The notes under the pieces: model-generated
What the model was told of the DNA's origin: nothing
The model's database searches: none
The model's input: the letters and a program-made list of their open reading frames with translations, nothing else
Assembly: GCF_005405165.1 (NCBI RefSeq)
Contig: NZ_BJDN01000025.1
Span: forward strand, 1-40,404
DNA length: 40,404 nt
Direction of reading: 5' to 3'
Source: Loigolactobacillus binensis
GTDB lineage: Bacteria; Bacillota; Bacilli; Lactobacillales; Lactobacillaceae
Program-made: the position numbers and the translations under genes
In this document: positions 26,483-35,787 of the stretch, piece by piece
How positions within the stretch are numbered: position 1 is the first letter of the stretch
How the letters are laid out: every line of letters begins with the position of its first letter

Positions 26483-26517
26483 AAAAAAAGAAACGATTCA
26501 GCTACCCGAATCGTTTC
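26483..26517 (-). terminator. Intrinsic terminator of clpX
   Basis: On the - strand a perfect 10-bp stem GAAACGATTC / GAATCGTTTC is followed by seven T. It lies just past the clpX stop. Confidence 0.92.
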
Positions 26518-26534
26518 TCCACTAAAATTAAACT

Positions 26535-27785
26535 TTAAGAAGCTTTCTGATCATCCGTTAAAACTAACTTCGGTTGACCATTGCCTTCGACGGTTGCTTC
26601 AGTGATAATCGCTTTACCTACATCATCCCGACTTGGTAAATCAAACATAATATCCATCATCACTTCTTCAATGATCGACCGCAAGCCACGGGCACCTGTA
26701 TTACGCTCAATAGCTTCATGCGCAATGGCGTGTAAAGCACCAGGTTCAAACTCAAGCTTAACGTCATCTAAACCTAATAGCTTGGTGTATTGCTTAACCA
26801 ATGCATTCTTAGGTTCGGTTAAGATCCGTACCAAATCATCTTCGGTTAACTTCTCTAATGCAGCCATAATCGGAATCCGTCCAATGAACTCAGGAATCAA
26901 TCCAAATTTCATTAAGTCTTCTGGAATAACTTGTTGCATCAAGCTCTTCGACTCATCAACACCTTTGGCATCGTGACCTGCAAAACCGATCACTTTGTCC
27001 CCGAGCCGTTCCTTAACGATGTTCTCGATCCCATCAAAGGCACCACCGACGATAAAAAGAATATTGGTGGTATCGATCTGAATAAATTCCTGTTGGGGAT
27101 GCTTACGGCCTCCCTGAGGTGGCACATTGGCGATCGTACCTTCCAAAATCTTCAATAAGGCCTGCTGAACGCCTTCCCCAGAAACATCCCGGGTGATCGA
27201 AACATTCTCACTTTTCTTAGCAATTTTGTCGATTTCATCGATGTAAATAATTCCTTTTTGGGCCTTTTCCACATCATAGTCGGCATTTTGCAATAACTTC
27301 AAAAGAATATTTTCGACGTCTTCGCCAACATAACCAGCTTCAGTCAGTGTCGTTGCGTCAGCAATGGCAAATGGTACATTTAAGATCCGCGCTAACGTTT
27401 GCGCCAAAAATGTTTTACCTGATCCCGTCGGCCCAATCAACGAAATATTACTTTTCTGTAATTCAGTTTCGTTTTCTGATTGAACATCCATTTGATTAAC
27501 GCGCTTATAATGATTATAAACTGCAACTGCTAAAGCCCGCTTAGCCTCATCCTGGCCAATAACATATTGGTTCAAAATATTTAAAATTTCAACTGGCTTA
27601 GGTACTTCGAGTAGATCACTGTAAGCTTCATCTTGAAATTCTTCGTCAATAATTTCCTTACATAAGTCAATGCATTCATTACAGATATAGACACCCGGTC
27701 CAGCGACGATCTTCTTCACTTGATCTTGTGACTTACCGCAAAATGAGCAATTGACAGGGCCATCCGTTTCCGTATTGTCGAACAC
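26535..27785 (-). CDS. clpX: ATP-dependent protease ATP-binding subunit ClpX
   Basis: AAA+ unfoldase of 416 residues that feeds substrates to ClpP. The N-terminal zinc-binding domain has Cys13, Cys16, Cys35 and Cys38. Walker A GPTGSGKT is at 118-125 and Walker B is IIYIDEIDK. Sensor and substrate-loop motifs follow. The frame extends to a TTG at 27794, but the AGGGG ribosome site abuts it. A GTG at 27785 nine bases from that site gives the conserved start [19 protein letters not shown]. Confidence 0.95.
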   Translation of the reverse strand: MFDNTETDGPVNCSFCGKSQDQVKKIVAGPGVYICNECIDLCKEIIDEEFQDEAYSDLLEVPKPVEILNILNQYVIGQDEAKRALAVAVYNHYKRVNQMDVQSENETELQKSNISLIGPTGSGKTFLAQTLARILNVPFAIADATTLTEAGYVGEDVENILLKLLQNADYDVEKAQKGIIYIDEIDKIAKKSENVSITRDVSGEGVQQALLKILEGTIANVPPQGGRKHPQQEFIQIDTTNILFIVGGAFDGIENIVKERLGDKVIGFAGHDAKGVDESKSLMQQVIPEDLMKFGLIPEFIGRIPIMAALEKLTEDDLVRILTEPKNALVKQYTKLLGLDDVKLEFEPGALHAIAHEAIERNTGARGLRSIIEEVMMDIMFDLPSRDDVGKAIITEATVEGNGQPKLVLTDDQKAS

Positions 27786-27876
27786 ATATATCAACCCCTA
27801 TTAATTTCGTTAGTTCAATCTTACCTTAATTATCTTCACTTGCCAACGGATATGCCAATCTCTTTGAACAGTGAAA

Positions 27877-27905
27877 ACATTAGCATACCTATTGCCGAAG
27901 GTAAA
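27877..27905 (-). promoter_or_regulatory. Putative clpX promoter
   Basis: TTTACC (27900-27905) and TAATGT (27877-27882), 17 bases apart on the - strand, with TG before the -10 box as in extended -10 promoters. No CtsR or CIRCE operator was recognised nearby. Confidence 0.45.
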
Positions 27906-27948
27906 GCAAACTGATTTTAACTAAAAAAATACGCCGCAAAAATCAAGC

Positions 27949-28006
27949 CTTTAAGTCCTGCGATCATACACTATAAACAGCGTATGTAGCCCGCTAGCCC
28001 TTAAAG
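27949..28006 (-). terminator. Possible weak terminator of tig
   Basis: CTTTAAG and CTTAAAG pair around a 44-base loop containing another small stem (ATACNCT / AGNGTAT). On the - strand a TTTTT run follows about six bases later. It is not a clean terminator, but nothing better lies after tig. Confidence 0.3.
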
Positions 28007-28045
28007 TAACCTGACTCTTACCGCGCATTGATCATAAAAATTTAA

Positions 28046-29386
28046 TTATTTAGTATTATCTGCATCTGCATCTTCGGCCGTGTCTTTAGCTGGCTTAACG
28101 TCAGCAGACTCAACGGCAGCATCGGCAATGATTTCGATTGCTTGCTTGACCCCAATATCGTGGCCTAACATATCGTCGGTCAAAGCATTACGAACAGCTT
28201 TGACTTCCATACCATATTCGTCCGCCAAATCCTTAACTTCTTGTTCGATTTGTTCATCAGTTGGCTTGATGCCTTCTGCAGCAACAACGGCTTCTAAAAC
28301 TAAATTAGTTTTAACGCGTGTTTCTGCATCACTAGCAAATTGCTTACGCAAATCAGCTTCAGAAGTCCCTGTGATCTGGTAATACATTTTCGGTTCAATA
28401 CCTTGGCGTTGCATGTTGCCCAAGTACTGATCCATTTGCCGTTGCACTTCTTCATCGATCATAGCTTGCGGAATATCTTGAACCGTTGCATTGTTGACAG
28501 CCGCTTCGATAGCAGCATCTTGAACGGCAGCAGTTGCAGCATCATCCTTCTTGTCCTGTAGATCCTTACGAACTTTGTCCTTTAACTCAGCCAAAGTATC
28601 AACGTTTTCGTCAACATCTTTAGCAAATTCATCGTCAAGATCAGGTAATTCCTTTGACTTAACTTCATGGATCTTAGTCGCAAAGATCGCATCTTTACCC
28701 GCTAAATCCTTAGCTTGATAATCTTCAGGGAAAGTGACCTTGACTTCAATATCTTCATCAGCTTTATGACCGATCAATTGATCTTCAAAGCCAGGGATGA
28801 ATGAGTTTGAGCCTAAAACTAAGGAGTAGTTATCAGCAGAACCGCCTTCAAAGGCCTCACCGTCAACAGTTCCCTTGTAATCAATAACTACTGTATCGCC
28901 AGATTCAGCAGCGCCGTCTTCTTTAAGGACTAACTCAGCCTGTTGTTGTCGTTTGCTTTCAAGATCGGCATCAACGTCTTCATCAGTTACCGTACGGTTT
29001 TGTTCAGGAACTTTCATGCCTTTGTAGTCACCTAAAGTAACTTCAGGTTTAACCGTAACTTTAGCCACGATCACCCAAGGCTTGTCAGCTTCCATGCTGT
29101 CAACGTCAATATGTGGTTGATCAACAGGTTCGATTTTAGTTTCATCGATTGCTTGTTGATAAGCATCTGGTAAAAGAATATTTAACGCATCTTCATATAA
29201 AGCTGATTCACCATACATTGAATTAAAGACTTGCCGTGACACTTTACCTTTACGGAAGCCTGGAACATTAAGTGTTTTCTTAACACGGGTAAACGCTTGG
29301 TCTAAACCTTGTTTAATTTTTGTTTGATCAATTTCAAAGGTTAATTCGCCATCAGTAGCGCCTTTTTTTTCCCATTTTGCTGCCAT
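28046..29386 (-). CDS. tig: Trigger factor
   Basis: Ribosome-associated chaperone and peptidyl-prolyl isomerase of 446 residues. The N-terminal ribosome-binding domain carries the signature GFRKGKVSR near 44-52. The FKBP-type domain is around 160-250 ([20 protein letters not shown]). The C-terminal helical chaperone arms end in an acidic tail. CCGGAGGG precedes the ATG. It lies between tuf and clpX, each with its own transcription signals. Confidence 0.95.
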   Translation of the reverse strand: MAAKWEKKGATDGELTFEIDQTKIKQGLDQAFTRVKKTLNVPGFRKGKVSRQVFNSMYGESALYEDALNILLPDAYQQAIDETKIEPVDQPHIDVDSMEADKPWVIVAKVTVKPEVTLGDYKGMKVPEQNRTVTDEDVDADLESKRQQQAELVLKEDGAAESGDTVVIDYKGTVDGEAFEGGSADNYSLVLGSNSFIPGFEDQLIGHKADEDIEVKVTFPEDYQAKDLAGKDAIFATKIHEVKSKELPDLDDEFAKDVDENVDTLAELKDKVRKDLQDKKDDAATAAVQDAAIEAAVNNATVQDIPQAMIDEEVQRQMDQYLGNMQRQGIEPKMYYQITGTSEADLRKQFASDAETRVKTNLVLEAVVAAEGIKPTDEQIEQEVKDLADEYGMEVKAVRNALTDDMLGHDIGVKQAIEIIADAAVESADVKPAKDTAEDADADNTK

Positions 29387-29439
29387 TACTTTCCCTCCGG
29401 AATCTTAATTTTTCTCAATTAATTATTGCATACTTTGTT

Positions 29440-29468
29440 ATTCTACCGTAGTTCAGCGGTCTTGTAAA
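29440..29468 (-). promoter_or_regulatory. Promoter of tig
   Basis: TTTACA (29463-29468) and TAGAAT (29440-29445) on the - strand with 17-base spacing, about 50 bases upstream of tig. Confidence 0.7.
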
Positions 29469-29512
29469 TCTTTCTCACTAAAAAAGCCATTATGGACCGC
29501 TTTTTAGGTATA

Positions 29513-29540
29513 AAAAAACTCGGAGCCAAGCTCCGAGTTA
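29513..29540 (-). terminator. Intrinsic terminator of tuf
   Basis: AACTCGGAGC / GCTCCGAGTT perfect 10-bp stem with a 3-base loop and a seven-T run on the - strand. A second AAAAAGC/GCTTTTT pair lies just beyond at about 29480-29506. Confidence 0.93.
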
Positions 29541-29554
29541 GAAATAAGCAAAAC

Positions 29555-30742
29555 TTATTCGTCGATTTCGGTTACGACACCGGCACCAACTGTACGGCCG
29601 CCTTCACGAACCGTAAATTTAGTTCCTTTTTCGATCGCAACTGGTTCGATCAAATCAACTGAAAATTCAACGTTATCGCCTGGCATAACCATTTCAACGT
29701 TTTCTGGTAATTGGATAACACCAGTAACGTCAGTTGTATGGAAGTAGAACTGAGGACGATAGTTGGAGAAGAATGGTGTATGACGGCCACCTTCATCCTT
29801 GCTCAAGATATAAACTTGACCCTTGAACTTGTCATGAACTTTGATTGAACCTGGTTTAGCCAAAACTTGGCCACGTTCAACTTGATCACGGTTAACACCA
29901 CGAAGCAAGACACCAACGTTATCGCCGGCTTCACCAAAGTCCAAAGTCTTACGGAACATTTCCAAACCAGTAACAGTTGATTTAACAACTTCTGGCTTCA
30001 AACCAAGAATTTCAACTTCGTCACCGATCTTAACCATACCACGATCGATACGACCTGAAGCAACAGTACCACGACCAGTGATCGTGAAGACATCTTCGAC
30101 AGGCATTAAGAATGGTAAGTCGTTGTTACGTTCTGGAGTTGGAATATATTCATCAACAGCATCCATTAATTCCATAATATGAGCTTCTTCTTCTTTGTCG
30201 CCTTCAAGCGCCTTCAAAGCAGAACCACGGATAAATGGAATATCATCACCAGGATAATCGTATTCTGATAATAATTCACGTGTTTCCATTTCAACTAAGT
30301 CGATCAATTCTGGATCATCAACTAAGTCAGTTTTGTTTAAGAATACAACAATGTATTCAACACCAACCTGGCGAGCTAATAAGATATGTTCGCGGGTTTG
30401 TGGCATTGGACCATCAGTTGCGGCAACGACTAAGATCGCACCGTCCATTTGTGCAGCACCAGTGATCATGTTCTTGATGTAATCAGCATGGCCTGGCGCA
30501 TCAATATGCGCATAATGGCGCTTTTCAGTTTCATATTCAACGTGGGCAGTGTTGATTGTAATACCACGTTCACGTTCTTCTGGAGCTGAATCAATAGCTG
30601 CAAAGTCAGTTAATTTAGCCAAACCTTTTTCAGCTAAAATCTTTGAAATTGCTGCTGTTGTAGTAGTCTTCCCGTGATCAATATGGCCGATAGTACCGAT
30701 ATTAACATGGGGTTTTGTTCTTTCATAATGTTCTTTTGCCAT
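29555..30742 (-). CDS. tuf: Elongation factor Tu
   Basis: Translation GTPase of 395 residues that brings aminoacyl-tRNA to the ribosome. GHIDHGKTT (G1), the RGITI effector region, DAPGHADY (G3) and NKTD (G4) are intact; domains 2 and 3 follow. AGGAGG precedes the ATG. It is encoded outside the str operon, as commonly in lactobacilli, with two strong tandem promoters and a strong terminator, in line with very high expression. Confidence 0.98.
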   Translation of the reverse strand: MAKEHYERTKPHVNIGTIGHIDHGKTTTTAAISKILAEKGLAKLTDFAAIDSAPEERERGITINTAHVEYETEKRHYAHIDAPGHADYIKNMITGAAQMDGAILVVAATDGPMPQTREHILLARQVGVEYIVVFLNKTDLVDDPELIDLVEMETRELLSEYDYPGDDIPFIRGSALKALEGDKEEEAHIMELMDAVDEYIPTPERNNDLPFLMPVEDVFTITGRGTVASGRIDRGMVKIGDEVEILGLKPEVVKSTVTGLEMFRKTLDFGEAGDNVGVLLRGVNRDQVERGQVLAKPGSIKVHDKFKGQVYILSKDEGGRHTPFFSNYRPQFYFHTTDVTGVIQLPENVEMVMPGDNVEFSVDLIEPVAIEKGTKFTVREGGRTVGAGVVTEIDE

Positions 30743-30816
30743 TAATGAAACCTCCTGTATTTTCGCAAGAATAGTTCGCCATCAAAATTGTTAATGCCGA
30801 TAATCCTTTACTATTT

Positions 30817-30845
30817 ATTATACAACTTCCACTGTCAAAAGCCAA
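30817..30845 (-). promoter_or_regulatory. tuf promoter P2 (proximal)
   Basis: TTGGCT (30840-30845) and a perfect TATAAT (30817-30822), 17 bases apart on the - strand. The -35 box lies in one arm of an AAGCCA/TGGCTT hairpin that follows promoter P1. Confidence 0.65.
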
Positions 30846-30884
30846 GTCTGGCTTGCCTTTTCACAAGGAAGAATCCATTTAGAT

Positions 30885-30913
30885 ATTATATAGGCTTACG
30901 TCAACTTTGTAAA
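30885..30913 (-). promoter_or_regulatory. tuf promoter P1 (distal)
   Basis: TTTACA (30908-30913) and TATAAT (30885-30890), 17 bases apart on the - strand, 68 bases upstream of P2. Confidence 0.75.
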
Positions 30914-30969
30914 CACCTTTGCTTAATAATTTCAATTTTTTCAGTATTTTTTCATTTATTTCGCTAAAA

Positions 30970-31920
30970 TCATTCACTTAAGCGTTGGGTCAGCTCTGTA
31001 AAGCGTTGCAACCAATCACGCACCTGGGCCACTGCCGACGAAGAAAATTGAGCTAGTAAGGCCGACTCATCCGCATAATTCGCCAAATAAACGGCCACCC
31101 AAACGGCTACCGGTGTGAGCACCTTTTCCGCAAATGGGTACAAGTATGCGGCATGTAACGTTAACTCACCAACTAAATTTTGACTGCGTACTGGATCGGC
31201 CGCTAAATGCGTCAGCAGTTGTGAACGCAGGGTTCGCACGCTGGCCGTTTCAGTTATCGCCGCTAAATCAGCCGGTACCACCGCATGAAGTCGTTCATCC
31301 AGCCATAAATAATCCACTGTCGTCGGACAGCCTAATTGCCGTAACTCATCTAAAAAATTGGCTCGTACTAACGGATGAACATAAAGATCAGTTAGTACGC
31401 GGCGGCTGGCCTGAATAAATTCGGTCTGCGGTAAATGCTGCGCACGCTTAGCTAGGTCAGTTTGGGCATAAAGCGGTAGTGCACTCAATTGATACAAGCC
31501 CTTTTGTAATTCTTGAATTTGCTGCTGGGCTTGTTGCCGGTATAAATCTTCGGCTTGCTCAACGGCCTGTAATTGTTGCTGCCAAAAAGCTGCTGGTAAT
31601 TCAGTTGGTTGCAACTGGCAAACTTTACGGGCACCAATAAAATTATGTGTGCGCAACAATGCCTGTAAATACAACGGACAATTAGTGCCACTGGCTAAGT
31701 AGTCTTCAGCCTTTTCTTGAGCAAGGCTAGCCGCCTGCTGGTACTGCTCATCCGCTAATAAGGCTGTTACTAAAACAATATTAACGGCGAAGGTCTGTTG
31801 TAACGCATAGGCCGCCTGCAAATGCGCAATTGCCACCGACCACTTTTTCTGCGCAATCGCGGCCTGACCAAGCTGGACTAAGTGCCGAAAATTATTGGGA
31901 AAAGGGATCTGTTCACCCAT
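30970..31920 (-). CDS. Tetratricopeptide-repeat protein of unknown function
   Basis: Cytoplasmic protein of 316 residues rich in Ala, Gln and Leu. Helical repeats are clear in the N-terminal 110 residues (GQAAIAQKKWSVAIAHLQAA, then LLADEQYQQAASLAQEKAED), typical of TPR units. A Gln-rich segment follows at about 125-145. No catalytic motif or membrane segment is visible. A gene of this kind between rnjB and tuf recurs in lactobacilli from memory, so a link to translation or RNA turnover is possible but unproven. AGGAGGG precedes the ATG. Confidence 0.75.
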   Translation of the reverse strand: MGEQIPFPNNFRHLVQLGQAAIAQKKWSVAIAHLQAAYALQQTFAVNIVLVTALLADEQYQQAASLAQEKAEDYLASGTNCPLYLQALLRTHNFIGARKVCQLQPTELPAAFWQQQLQAVEQAEDLYRQQAQQQIQELQKGLYQLSALPLYAQTDLAKRAQHLPQTEFIQASRRVLTDLYVHPLVRANFLDELRQLGCPTTVDYLWLDERLHAVVPADLAAITETASVRTLRSQLLTHLAADPVRSQNLVGELTLHAAYLYPFAEKVLTPVAVWVAVYLANYADESALLAQFSSSAVAQVRDWLQRFTELTQRLSE

Positions 31921-31948
31921 TAGTCACCCTCCTATTTGCCAAAATAAT

Positions 31949-31990
31949 ATGGGTCAAAAGTGGCATGACTGTCAACTTTTTGACCCACAT
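31949..31990 (-). terminator. Hairpin between rnjB and the TPR gene
   Basis: On the - strand TGTGGGTCAAAAAGT and ACTTTTGACCCATA form a stem of about 13 bp followed by TTATTTT. It may be a partial terminator or an mRNA processing/stabilising structure between the two genes. Confidence 0.6.
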
Positions 31991-31994
31991 TAAT

Positions 31995-33689
31995 TTATTG
32001 CTTATTTGCGGTATGCCGCCGATTTTGGTTCACTTCCATGATCACCGGTAAAATCACTGGCCGCCGTTTCGTTTGTTCAAATAAATAACCACTTAATGCT
32101 TCCCGAATATCCTGTTTTAGATGACCCCAATCAAATTCCTTATTGTCCAAATTATCCTGAACAGTTTTAGTCACCAGGTTAGCACTTTCATTGATCAAAT
32201 CACGACTGGTTTTAATATAAACAAACCCGCGCGTTGTAATTTTAGGATGCGAAACAATGGTTCGTTTCTTGCGGTTGATCGTGATCACCGCAACAAAAAT
32301 ACCATCTTCAGATAAAACTTTCCGATCCCGCAAAACGATATTACCAATATCACCGACCCCGATGCCATCGATCATCGTATTACCGACTTCGATCTGATTA
32401 GCTAAATGCATCTGATGTTTCTGGTAATCTAACACATCACCTTTGCTGGTAATGAAAATATTTTCAAACGGAATGCCAGTTTCATGGGCAATATTTGCAT
32501 GCGCCGCTAGCAGTCGATACTCACCTTGTACTGGAACCAAATAAGTCGGCTTGATCAAGTTGATCATCAATTGTAAATTGTTTTTATTGCCGTGACCGGA
32601 AACGTGAATCTCATCACTGATCGCCTTAACTTCACCGCCGGCCCGATAAATCATATCCTTGGTTTTGGCAACCGTTGTTTCCATCGCGTGGGAAGGTGTC
32701 GTTGTAATATAGACCAGATCCCCAGCCTTAATTCTGATCAGGCGGTGGCGATTAGTTGCCATTCGTTGCAATGCCTTGATCGGTTCGCCCATTTTACCGG
32801 TTTCCAGGATCACCGTTTTTTCTGGCGCCAATTTAGGTAGATCTTTAGTTGGCACTAAAATATCTGGACTAGGCAAAGTTAATCGCTTCAAATGCATCGC
32901 TGTGCGCACGATTTTTTCTAAATCGCGCCCCGTTAAAACAACTTTACGGTCTGACTTTGCGGCTGCATCGATCACCTGCTGGATCCGGGCAATATTAGAA
33001 GCAACTGCTGCTGCAATGATTCGCCCACTATGATATTGGAAAGTATCCAAAATATTAGCGGCAATATCACGTTCACTGGCCATTTCATATGGAGATTCTG
33101 CATTTGCAGAATCACTTAGCAAAGCCAAAACATTGCTTTGACCAATTTCAGCCAAACGCGCAAAATCACTTTGATATTCCGGAGTCGCTGATTGATCAAA
33201 CTTGAAATCACCGGTATAAACCACATTACCGACATTGGTTTCAATAACGATTCCTAGTGAATCTGGAATTGAATGGGTCGTTTTAAAGAATGACACTGTT
33301 GCTCGTCCAAAATCAATTTTTGTATCTTTATTGATCACGTGGAAGTCTTTAAAATTTTTAGTCTGCTTATCAGCATTAACGTTCAATTTGGCCAAGGCAA
33401 TGGTTAATTCAGAACCAAAAACTGGCACTGGATGCTGTTTAACAAAATATGGTAAAGCGCCGATAGCATCCGCATGGCCGTGGGTCAAAAAGATACCGAC
33501 TACCCGGTCAATATTTTCTTCTAAATATGAAAAGTCTGGAATAACAACATCGATCCCCAGTAACTCATTTTCCGGGTACATCAAGCCGCAATCCAAAATA
33601 TAAATCTCATCATCCACTTCCACAACGTACATATTTTTACCATTTTCACGTACGCCGCCTAAAGGCATGATTTTTACATGACTACTCAA
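31995..33689 (-). CDS. rnjB: Ribonuclease J2-type protein
   Basis: Metallo-beta-lactamase/beta-CASP RNase of 564 residues involved in mRNA decay and rRNA processing, normally in complex with RNase J1. The N-terminal motif reads LTHGHADAIG (H70, H72, D74, then Ala75), so the last His of the HxHxDH metal site is replaced; B. subtilis J2 is also degenerate here. GLMYPENELLGIDVVIPD also fits J2 rather than J1. A late VSGHGNKNN motif is present. The start is TTG with GAGGTG six bases upstream. It lies 18 bases after dapA, an arrangement known from Bacillus. Confidence 0.88.
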   Translation of the reverse strand: MSSHVKIMPLGGVRENGKNMYVVEVDDEIYILDCGLMYPENELLGIDVVIPDFSYLEENIDRVVGIFLTHGHADAIGALPYFVKQHPVPVFGSELTIALAKLNVNADKQTKNFKDFHVINKDTKIDFGRATVSFFKTTHSIPDSLGIVIETNVGNVVYTGDFKFDQSATPEYQSDFARLAEIGQSNVLALLSDSANAESPYEMASERDIAANILDTFQYHSGRIIAAAVASNIARIQQVIDAAAKSDRKVVLTGRDLEKIVRTAMHLKRLTLPSPDILVPTKDLPKLAPEKTVILETGKMGEPIKALQRMATNRHRLIRIKAGDLVYITTTPSHAMETTVAKTKDMIYRAGGEVKAISDEIHVSGHGNKNNLQLMINLIKPTYLVPVQGEYRLLAAHANIAHETGIPFENIFITSKGDVLDYQKHQMHLANQIEVGNTMIDGIGVGDIGNIVLRDRKVLSEDGIFVAVITINRKKRTIVSHPKITTRGFVYIKTSRDLINESANLVTKTVQDNLDNKEFDWGHLKQDIREALSGYLFEQTKRRPVILPVIMEVNQNRRHTANKQ

Positions 33690-33707
33690 TTACTTCACCT
33701 CGTTTTC

Positions 33708-34586
33708 TCAAAGATCTAAAATATTTAATAAGCGTTCTTGTTCAGTTTGATCAGGCATGACTAGCGGTAGGCGAACACCACCAACAGGAACACCAATATG
33801 CGCTAAAGCCGCCTTAACTGGTCCTGGTGATGGTTGTGCAAATAGCTGCTGTCCCTTAGGCAGTAACTGCCGCATCGTTGCAGCGGCCGTTTTAAGATCA
33901 CCTTGTGCTAGCTCAGTATACATCTGGGTGATCTGTTGACCAAATAAATGGCTGCTGACCGAAACGACCCCTTGTGCGCCGATTGTTTTAGCCGCAAATG
34001 CATATTCATCCTCGCCAGTAAATACATAAAATTCATGATCTTGGCTGCCTTCAACTAAAGCGGCCAAATTGGTGATGCCTGTACAATCTTTGATGCCGAT
34101 CACATTCGGCAACAGTGACAAATGTAAGGCAGTAGCCACTGACATGGCCACCCCAGTTCGTGACGGAATATTGTAGATCAGAATTGGTAGTCCGCCTTGT
34201 TCGCTGACCGCCTGATAGTGGGCATAAAGGCCGGCCTGATTAGGTTTATTGTAATAAGGCACTACAACTAGTGCGGCCGTAATGCCCGCAATTGCAGCCG
34301 TTTGTTTAGTAAAAGCAATGGTCGCTGCCGTATCATTACTACCAGTATTGGCAATGATCGGTACTCGTCCCGCCACTAAACGTACCGTTTCTTTAAATAA
34401 TGCTAACTTTTCTGTCGGTGTTAACGTGGGACCTTCACCGGTTGTACCGCCAACTAAAATTGCTTCAGTCCCTGTAGCCAGCAAATGGTCAACCAAAACA
34501 GCTAACCGTTCAAAACTCACCGCACCCTCATCGTCAAATGGTGTTACCATCGCTGTAATCAGCGAAACGCTTTTTAAAGAATCCAT
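33708..34586 (-). CDS. dapA: 4-hydroxy-tetrahydrodipicolinate synthase
   Basis: Class I aldolase of 292 residues that condenses pyruvate with aspartate semialdehyde, the first committed step to lysine and diaminopimelate. The Schiff-base Lys166 (GIKDCTG), Tyr138 (IYNIPSRTG), Arg143 and Thr48/Thr49 (GGTTGEGPT) are all present, favouring DapA over N-acetylneuraminate lyase. No other dap genes are nearby. It is the first gene of a likely dapA-rnjB-TPR transcript. GGGAGG precedes the ATG. Confidence 0.92.
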   Translation of the reverse strand: MDSLKSVSLITAMVTPFDDEGAVSFERLAVLVDHLLATGTEAILVGGTTGEGPTLTPTEKLALFKETVRLVAGRVPIIANTGSNDTAATIAFTKQTAAIAGITAALVVVPYYNKPNQAGLYAHYQAVSEQGGLPILIYNIPSRTGVAMSVATALHLSLLPNVIGIKDCTGITNLAALVEGSQDHEFYVFTGEDEYAFAAKTIGAQGVVSVSSHLFGQQITQMYTELAQGDLKTAAATMRQLLPKGQQLFAQPSPGPVKAALAHIGVPVGGVRLPLVMPDQTEQERLLNILDL

Positions 34587-34605
34587 AAAGTCCTCCCCCG
34601 AATCA

Positions 34606-34636
34606 CTAATTTCTTATCGCCTATTAAGAAAATTAG
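34606..34636 (-). promoter_or_regulatory. Leader hairpin upstream of dapA
   Basis: CTAATTT-CTTA pairs with TTAAG-AAAATTAG (one bulge), only six bases upstream of the GGGAGG ribosome site. Its closeness suggests an effect on translation or stability of the dapA mRNA. It is too small for a lysine riboswitch. Confidence 0.4.
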
Positions 34637-34752
34637 TTGTTAGCAAATGCTTATTAAATCGTTCTAGTCCTTAAGAATAATTTTATTCTATGATACCACA
34701 AAAAAACGGCGCCGACATTATGGTGCTGATCGTCAGCCACGTTAATTGTAAT

Positions 34753-34788
34753 AAAAAAAGATGTAGTAAGTTTATATTACCACATCTA
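34753..34788 (-). terminator. Intrinsic terminator of rpsO
   Basis: AGATGTGGTAA / TTACTACATCT type stem (one mismatch) followed by a seven-T run on the - strand. Confidence 0.88.
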
Positions 34789-34800
34789 AATGCTTAATGC

Positions 34801-35070
34801 TTAACGACGTAAGCCTAAGCTTTGGATCAATTCACGGTAACGTTGTAAGTCAGTCTTACGTAAGTAAGCCAACAAGTTACGCCGATGACCAATTTTTTTC
34901 ATCAAACCACGATAAGAATGATAATCCTTCTTATGCACACGAATATGTTCGTTCAATGTGTTGATTTCTTCAGTTAGTACAGCGATTTGTACTTCAGTTG
35001 AACCAGTATCGCCTTCATGCCGAGCAAATTTAGCGATAACTTCGTTTTTACGTTCTTGAGAAATTGCCAT
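34801..35070 (-). CDS. rpsO: 30S ribosomal protein S15
   Basis: Protein of 89 residues, the usual S15 length, binding 16S rRNA at the three-way junction of h20-h22. [19 protein letters not shown] and [18 protein letters not shown] are diagnostic. A longer frame from a GTG at 35088 would contain the AAAGGTG ribosome site, so the ATG at 35070 is used. It has its own promoter, leader of about 90 bases, and terminator. S15 commonly represses its own translation through such a leader. Confidence 0.97.
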   Translation of the reverse strand: MAISQERKNEVIAKFARHEGDTGSTEVQIAVLTEEINTLNEHIRVHKKDYHSYRGLMKKIGHRRNLLAYLRKTDLQRYRELIQSLGLRR

Positions 35071-35168
35071 GTTTTCCACACCTTTCACTAATATAAAATG
35101 CCCATAACTGAGTAAAACGTTGGTGATTCGTTAAACCAAGTTCGGGGTTTGTGCTAAGCACGCTCTAT

Positions 35169-35197
35169 ACTTTACTAGAAAAAAGTTTAAATTGCAA
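35169..35197 (-). promoter_or_regulatory. Promoter of rpsO
   Basis: TTGCAA (35192-35197) and TAAAGT (35169-35174) on the - strand, 17 bases apart. The transcript would carry a GTGC-TTA-GCAC hairpin in its leader. Confidence 0.6.
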
Positions 35198-35384
35198 GTC
35201 AAATTACGTTGAGATCCAACAACGTCTAAAAACAAACACCACGACTTAACTTAATTATTTAATTTAAGTAGTAGCTAGTTGCACATTGCTTGATTCTCGA
35301 CTATGGTAAGAATAGTTATTCTGACTATACAGTTAACAACGCTCAAATATAGCTAGTCAAGTTAATTTACTTTACAACTTTTTA
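35198..35384. other. Intergenic region between divergent rpsO and rpsT
   Basis: AT-rich spacer between the two promoters. A loose ACTTAA...TTAAGT inverted repeat (about 35244-35270) and two TAGCTAG words are seen. No gene or RNA was recognised. Confidence 0.4.
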
Positions 35385-35413
35385 TTGCAAATTAGCCAAG
35401 TCTTCTGTATAAT
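35385..35413 (+). promoter_or_regulatory. Promoter of rpsT
   Basis: TTGCAA (35385-35390) and a perfect TATAAT (35408-35413) with 17-base spacing, giving a leader of about 50 bases. Confidence 0.8.
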
Positions 35414-35468
35414 TAGCAACGTTGAAAAAATGCAATTAATGTAATTTGCTAACACGGAGGTGACATCA

Positions 35469-35723
35469 ATGCCTAACATTAAATCAGCAATCAAACGTGT
35501 TCGCACAAACGAAAAAGCGAACGCACAAAACACTTCACAAATTAGCGCGATGCGTACAACCATCAAACAATTTGAAACCGCACAAGCTGCCGGTGCCGAA
35601 AACACTGAAGCTTTATACCGCGACGCCGTTCGTTCAATCGATATGGCTGCTTCTAAAGGTTTAATTCATGCTAATAAGGCTGGCCGTGACAAATCACGTT
35701 TAGCTAAATTATTAGCTAAATAA
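35469..35723 (+). CDS. rpsT: 30S ribosomal protein S20
   Basis: Basic helical protein of 84 residues, normal for S20, starting [20 protein letters not shown] and ending [16 protein letters not shown] frame from a GTG at 35460 would overlap the GGAGGTG ribosome site, so the ATG at 35469 is chosen. It is the only + strand gene in the right half, transcribed alone. Confidence 0.97.
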   Translation: MPNIKSAIKRVRTNEKANAQNTSQISAMRTTIKQFETAQAAGAENTEALYRDAVRSIDMAASKGLIHANKAGRDKSRLAKLLAK

Positions 35724-35728
35724 ATAAC

Positions 35729-35768
35729 CAAAAAAAGACTGAGAATCAATTTTCTCAGTCTTTTTTTA
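35729..35768. terminator. Two-way terminator between rpsT and holA
   Basis: AAAAAAGACTGAGAA / TTCTCAGTCTTTTTTT hairpin with a five-base loop. It has T runs in both directions and serves the converging rpsT and com/holA transcripts. Confidence 0.93.
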
Positions 35769-35787
35769 TACTTTTATACCCTTGGCC

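Noticed and set aside
26581..26976. 131-codon + strand frame antisense to clpX
   Set aside because: Overlaps the conserved C-terminal half of clpX and has no start signal.
27949..28006. tRNA-like or cloverleaf fold downstream of tig
   Set aside because: There is an outer 7-bp stem and an inner stem, but no TTCGA-type arm, no CCA and wrong arm lengths.
34282..34674. 130-codon + strand frame antisense to dapA
   Set aside because: Shadow of dapA running into its leader; no ribosome site or recognisable domain.
34587..34752. Lysine riboswitch upstream of dapA
   Set aside because: Only about 165 bases to the rpsO terminator and no multi-helix core; only one small hairpin.
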